The position numbers and the translations under genes were made by a program. Positions 58,301 through 64,000 of a stretch of DNA of 64,000 nt are shown here, one piece after another; position 1 is the stretch's first letter; each line of letters begins with the position of its first letter. Below the pieces are notes generated by a model. That model was given only the letters and a program-made list of their open reading frames with translations. It made no database searches and had not been told where the DNA came from. Source of the DNA: Lycocorax pyrrhopterus obiensis (Eukaryota > Chordata > Aves > Passeriformes > Paradisaeidae). The DNA is taken from the NCBI GenBank assembly GCA_014706295.1, contig JACSVZ010000002.1:55717660-55781659 (forward strand), given 5' to 3'.

Positions 58301-60540
58301 CAAGTAGTTCCTTAGTGAAAATCTAGTTGTTGGCCAGGTAAGTGCCATATTTGTGAAATAATCCACAAATTCTTAGTATCATCACTTCTAGACACTGTTG
58401 TTCTGTTGTCATGGATGGTATTGGTTTTATATGTATACTCTCCAAATTTTTTTCTCAATCTTTTTTTAAAATCAAATTCCGTTGTGGCTCTTGCTTGCTT
58501 CCAGCTAGGATACTTAGATTTGACAATGCATCATACCAGTTCTTCATATTAAAATACTGTAGATGCAGCTTTCCACTCCTTAAAAAGCAACCAAACAAAA
58601 AGTCCCACTAGTATCAGTTGGTTGCAATCAGTTTCTAATCCCAAAATCTTACGAAAATGTAATATACTTCAAGAATGTGTAGAACATACCTCTGCTATAG
58701 AACTGCTGGGCTTTGAGTTTCTTAGTTAAGAAATCAACATAAATATCTAGAGACATAGTTACTTTGGAAATTGCTTTTAGGGCTCTGGAAGTTCCCATCT
58801 GTCAGCTACTTGTTAGTTTCTTTGTGCTGTTCTGATTGCACAGAGGCTGGGGGTAGTCATTGTACAACTGCTTTCCAATTAATCCATTTTGAGACAATGT
58901 CATCAGTTTTCTTGGACAACTTCATTGAACGGTTTGCTGAACCTTTGCCTTTTTTTTTCAACAGGCTCACTTTACACTAGCTATAATCTATGGAGGAGGA
59001 AGCTTAGAAATGGGGCAGTAATATTTTCAAATGCTCTGGCATCTGAGATATCTAAAGCTTGCAATGTACAAGGTGTCTTCTTACAAATAGTACCCCGAAG
59101 TTGTTTTTAGGATAGGAAGAAAACAATCTCAGAAAAAGATGATCAGGAAGAAAGGTGGAGAAGAGAATCAAAGAAAAATATCACTTAATGCAGAGCCTGT
59201 GCTGTTGCAACCCCGTGTAGTTTCCATCGTGATTTCAAGATCACAGTCATTTCACAGTTTTGGTGGCCCACAGCACAGCGATGAGCCACCTTTCACAGCA
59301 TGTTTTCATTTAAAAACCAAGGGGTTTGGGTCTTGAAATTTCTCCCCAAGCAACAGAACAACTAGTGTGCTCCAAGGATGTCACTAGTATTCTCTGGTAC
59401 TTGACCACATGTAGCTAACAAAAACACCTGCTAGTCTTTTCTGAATAAACTTGTTCTTTTATTTGCTTAATTGTAATGAGGAAGTCAGCAAACTGTAAAA
59501 AATACCAGAGCAGCCTCTGAATTGAAGTCATCTCGCAAGTTGCTTGGAATATCTGAGAGAGAAATTATGCCTGATGTGAACTCCAAGCCTGTAAACCACT
59601 TAAACAATCCTTTCATCTCAAAGTGGCAAAGACTTCTGCAATGCCAAGCATAACAGTGAAAACAGCCCTTTCTGTGCCTAAATATATGAATGGTGATGAC
59701 CCCACATACCAAGTCAGTGATGTTCAGGTAGCCCAGCTTCCTGAAGGCAATAGTTATGAAAAATTTTTCTTTGACAATATTTAGTATCAACTTTCTTGAA
59801 TATCTTCTGTATATGGGCACGTTTTTGAGTCTTGCACAAGTTTAAAGCATAGTATCCATCTGGCATGGAAATATATAATACTGCTTTCACTAAAGAATTA
59901 AGGGAGTCATGGAACTAATTTCTATCCTTTGTCCAAGTCTACTCACTTGCTAGGGTTTCTTGGATTTAAATGAAAGTAGAATTTCATTCATTTAATGTGC
60001 ATTGATTAAACCGGCATGAAGACTAATTGCTTTTGGAGCTTGATTTGCATACACAGTAGAGTACCTGCACCATCGACACTTCTTTTTCTTAGAATGTCAC
60101 TGCTTATATATTGTAAAATTGTATGTTTCTTTTTGTGAACTTGTGGTTGAAAGAATGTGTTCACTCTTACTGATGTCACCTGTATTTAGAAGCTTGTGTT
60201 CACCTGTATTCTGATTCACTTGCACTGTTTTGGAAATGTGAGGTTTACAAAAAATACAACTTTATGGAATAAAAAGAGACTGCAAAATTATCCTAATAAT
60301 ATAATTTTGTCAGTTATTGTCCTTGTCTAGCTCAAGTACTTTTCCATTAACTGGGTGAGACATTTTCTCCTGTATGTTTGAATTGAATACTATATGTATG
60401 TGTTTATCTGTGTGTGGATAATGGACATCTTTTATTGTAATTCTGTGACTTATAAAATCAAGCTATTTGGAGACAAAGAGTACAACTGACTTAACTACAG
60501 TATTTTAACACCATGGAAATAAAATAAAGGTAGTGAGAAT
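55309..60540 (+). other. ITGA9: ITGA9 3' untranslated region and possible poly(A) sites
   Basis: The AT-rich sequence after the stop has TTTTTATAAATATAAGC and a TA run (55756-55772). Hexamers AATAAA occur at 58223-58228, 60268-60273, 60518-60523 and 60523-60528. A 3'UTR of 3-5 kb would be in keeping with long integrin alpha transcripts, but its true end cannot be fixed from sequence. A minus-strand CR1 tail pair (57294-57640) lies inside this stretch. Confidence 0.5.
57294..57640 (-). mobile_element. two adjacent CR1 LINE 3' fragments
   Basis: The first (57294-57415) reads ACCATAGAATGGCTTGGAAGG and the second (about 57424-57640) TGTTGGAAGGAACCTTAAAG on the plus strand. Both are reversed CR1 3' ends. 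The same segment order appears twice, so these are either two insertions or a local duplication. The second extends further into ORF2, ending around TTTCCTTCAAATATC. Confidence 0.82.
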
Positions 60541-63500
60541 TATTTATATTTCATCAATCTTGCTTTATCAACATCAAATCAAACCCCATGTGATTGTGAT
60601 ACTGACCTATGATAAGAGTGTCAACCTGTGTAACTTGAGTTCTGTATCCATCTATGAATTTGGATGAAATATGAATTATTCAGCTTCATGCATTTTTCCT
60701 GCAAGGATTTATAGTCCATAGTGGCCGGAATATAGTAGCTAAATAATATATTTGAAATAATGTTTTCAACTCTATACATCCCCATGCTTACTGGTCACCT
60801 GTATAGGGAGCAGATGTAAGCTTTTACTTCTACAGCTCTAAGTGTTTCAGTGTTCTCCAGCCATACTAAAGCAGTCTGTTTCCTCAATATTAAGACTGTT
60901 GGCTATATATCTAAGAACAGTCTGGGCAGAGTTAGGACCTAACCCGTGACTCAGAGCACATTTGTACTGGTGGAAGACCACAGCTTTATGTACCACAATG
61001 CCAAAGGCATTAGGAGAGTTCCAATTAGATGTGGGTTCTGACATGTAGGTAGCACTCTTTAAAGTAAAAATAAATGTTCTCAGTCATTGCTGGGCAAAAG
61101 TGGTAGGAGAATGCTGCTGCCAACAGGAATGCAATGCCCAGTTTGCTTTTGAAAATTAGTGGAAGCACTAGTGCTGCAGCAGGTAAAATAATAACCAGAC
61201 ACTTTTGGGTGTACTAAAATCTCTTTGTTATCAGGTGAGCATGTATGTGTCTGTGTGTATAAGCAGGCAGTGTACATCCTCTTCTGGGGACAGAGGATTG
61301 ATGAGCTACCGGTGCCCTCTGTGGGGCTCACTTCTTGTCTCCTTGATAAGCAGAGAACAGCAGTTTGTGCACAGCAGGATTTTGTGTGTTATGTTACCCA
61401 AATAGCTTTTAGGAACCTTTTAGGACTTCTGTGACAAAGTGGTTTTGTTTTAGAAATCAAACCCACAACCTTTAGCAGATTTGTTTATTCCAGTTTCACC
61501 AAGAAAGGAAGAAGAGATCAAAATTCAAGAAAAATAAGATCTTCTTTTACAATGGAAAAAACCAGCTCATTTGTTAGCATGCTGCTCAGCCTGGCTCATG
61601 TGTCTGAACTGGAGCTGGTCTGACATTTTGGCTCTCTATGCCTGCCATTGGCCTGCTCTTTGGATTGGACGTAATGGAAGTTTCTCTGCTAAATCTTTTC
61701 CATTTAGTTGTGAAATACCCCTTGAAAAAGACAGGAGACTTTTCCCCATACCTTTTGGGTCTAGTGTGGTGCATATTGACCTGAGTAGTCCTCGGTAAGA
61801 TGTCTTGATTTGATTAAAATTCTGAGTGCCCATAACACACTGGATAACTGAGATCCCAAAGGCCTAAGGACAGTGTCACAGGAGTAATTAAGGATGCAAA
61901 GTAGATTTTAGTGTCCTCTGGCCCCACTTTGCTTACTACCAGAATTAAAATACAATGAAAGCAGCTATTTTGTGCAGATTCAAATGTACAAATGAATTTA
62001 AAGTCATACAACTACTTATTACAACACATCCAAAATTTCAATATTTCAAATGGCTGCAAATGGAGATTTTATTTGCAAGTGGTTTTGACAGAAGTAAAGA
62101 ATGATAGTGGAGAGATGAATCTTATTAATAAAAGAGCAACGAAAATTAGTTTATCATGTCTTGGTCATGCTATAATCGCCTGTGACTGTTGGAAAGGATT
62201 AATTCACATATTTCTAGTTCATTTCTTCTTTGCATTTGATGTAGTTAGTGCCGTTTTAATGCTTGAACTTCTAGATATGCAATGGTCTAGTAAGTTAACC
62301 TTTAGTAAGTTCAACAGCTGTAAAGAATCAGAAATTAATGAAGTAGTAACCCTGAGCAGAGATCTCCCCGCTGCAGACATGCATTCAGATATGATGTATT
62401 GACTTGCATTAAATTATTCTAGATTTGTACCAACACAAGTGAGAAGGGACTCAAATGGGCTCCCCTGAAGCTGAAGGACACACATCATGAGACAAGCTTT
62501 GCACTAACCTATGTAAGTGGTAATGTACAGTAGTTTCTGTCATTTAAACAGTATTCCTCTGGGCTTGCAATCTGAGAGCTGTGTAATTCAATCTTAATGA
62601 TGCTGCTCTGTGCTATAGTCCAAAAGATAACAAGGAATAGTAAAGGAAGTGACCGCTTTATCCAGCAGAGACCACCTCAGAGAGAGAATGTATTCTGTCC
62701 TACATCATCTCCTCTCAGTGGAGATAGGCCACTTGAGAACTGGGCATGATCTGCCCCCTTACCTTTATCTAACTTAAATTATCAGACTAATTACTAAAAT
62801 TATTTTACTGTGTTGATTTTAGGTGAATAGCACAGAGTAGGAAACTGACAATAAAGTCATTACCTAGTAAGGGGTCAGAATACTTGCTCAGTATTAAATT
62901 AATGAAATCTATATACAGGATTGGATAGAAGTTGATACAAATATGGTAAAATACTTTTCTCCATTTTAATTTTCAGGGCGAGGCATGAGAAATCAAATCT
63001 AACAGTCTATGAAAACAGAAGTTTTTTTGGTGAGATTGCCAAATGCCAGAATCAAGGTAGCATGTTGCCCTGTTTTTTAGCTCAAGACTGTATCCCTGAC
63101 ATGGCTTCATCAAAGGGAGACCCATGTTTCACCTTGGCCAGGTGGCACATGTTACACCTTGTCTCGTATTCTACTGCCTGCTCAGCTGTGTTTGTCAAGC
63201 TCTCACTCCCATTCTACAGACAATACCAGCTTTTTCTCCTGGCCCTTCTCTGAAGTTTTTCCACTGCTTCATAACTGGTATTACCCTTCTCTCTCAATTT
63301 GTCTGAATAAGAAGGCTAACTTAAATTTAAGTGATTTTTCCCAACCTGCACTTAGTTTGAAATATGTCACTGTTGTTTCAGACCCAAAAAAGATTTTTCC
63401 TGAAAACTTGGCAGTTTTCCCAACTACATCAGCAGTTCTGAGGCCTACGGGAGGTTAGGTCAGGAAGTGTGGTCCTCTCCTCAGGTTTCTTTTCATCTAA

Positions 63501-64000
63501 TTTATTAGCCAGGTTGAAATGTACCTTGTCAAACAACTAATAAATGTGAAATCTGAGGGAGGTAGAGAGATTGACAGACAGACAGATATGTAGAAGACTG
63601 AAACTTATTTTGAAAGTGGACAAATCATATAAAAAAGGACAAGCCTGCCAGAGCCTGAACCATTCAAAATAATATACACATTTTTTTAAAATTCTGAAAC
63701 ACAGTTAGGAACATGGAACTGGAAGGTTCTCAATTTCAGTCTCCTATTTTTCTTGGCAACTATTCCATATATTTCCTTTAATGAACTGAACAAAGTCCAG
63801 TAGAACCAGTTAAATTTATTTTCTTTATTATTCTTGCTAAAGACTATTCTAACATTTTGTTTTGATGGTGCTTTTAATGGTCATTTTCTTCTCAGTTTGT
63901 TCTCTTGCCCTCAAGGTCTTTTAATTTAAAGAGTTCCTTTCCTTCCTTCCTGTTCTGAGTTGATCTTTCTTGAATACAGGTGACCAGACACTACTTCCTG
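60541..64000. other. no recognised feature
   Basis: AT-rich sequence downstream of ITGA9. No ORF here has homology I recognise or convincing splice context, and I see no named repeat. It could be extended 3'UTR or intergenic DNA. Confidence 0.6.

Noticed and set aside
62420..62515. Possible exon before a GTAAGTGG donor
   Set aside because: The translation matches nothing I recognise and the acceptor side is weak.

Overview
The window is vertebrate and almost certainly avian. It carries CR1 LINEs ending in the characteristic octamer-like tail, bird-type LTRs (several opening TGTCTTGGTTT on the plus strand) and an integrin gene with short exons in very long introns. The family mix suggests a neoavian, possibly passerine, genome. 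There are no bacterial-type genes, tRNA/rRNA genes or CRISPR arrays.

The only host gene I can support is the 3' end of ITGA9 (integrin alpha-9) on the plus strand. Four exons are visible: 11747-11866, 13994-14095, 24916-25035 and 55210-55308. All three junctions between them are phase 0 with AG/GT borders. Together they encode the membrane-proximal ectodomain, the single transmembrane helix, the GFFRR hinge and the short cytoplasmic tail ending at a TAA. A long 3'UTR follows, with AATAAA candidates near 58.2, 60.3 and 60.5 kb. Nothing is recognised from about 60.6 kb to the end.

The rest is intron filled with mobile elements. 1-11.7 kb has one solo LTR and some small hairpins. The 10.8 kb intron at 14.1-24.9 kb holds an LTR, a 1.4 kb CR1 and a solo LTR with target-site duplications (TSDs) and two CTCF-like motifs. 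The 30 kb last intron is a retroelement trap: a minus-strand CR1, a solo LTR (31093-31709), a second solo LTR (33359-34024) abutted by a full-length plus-strand ERV (34028-40962), and a related full-length minus-strand ERV (47094-53944) that contains two further solo LTRs.

The two ERVs belong to one family. Each has an LTR, a Lys-like primer site, a short hydrophobic pre-gag ORF, a gag without a visible zinc knuckle, pol in the order PR-RT-RNaseH-IN, no env, a TG-rich microsatellite, a purine-rich TGGATAA tract and an LTR. Both are inactivated by stops, frameshifts and insertions. The most interesting observations are the shared pre-gag membrane ORF, the insertion order that can be read from the TSDs, and a 173-bp palindrome at 44.6 kb. 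I did not find a clearly new functional system.
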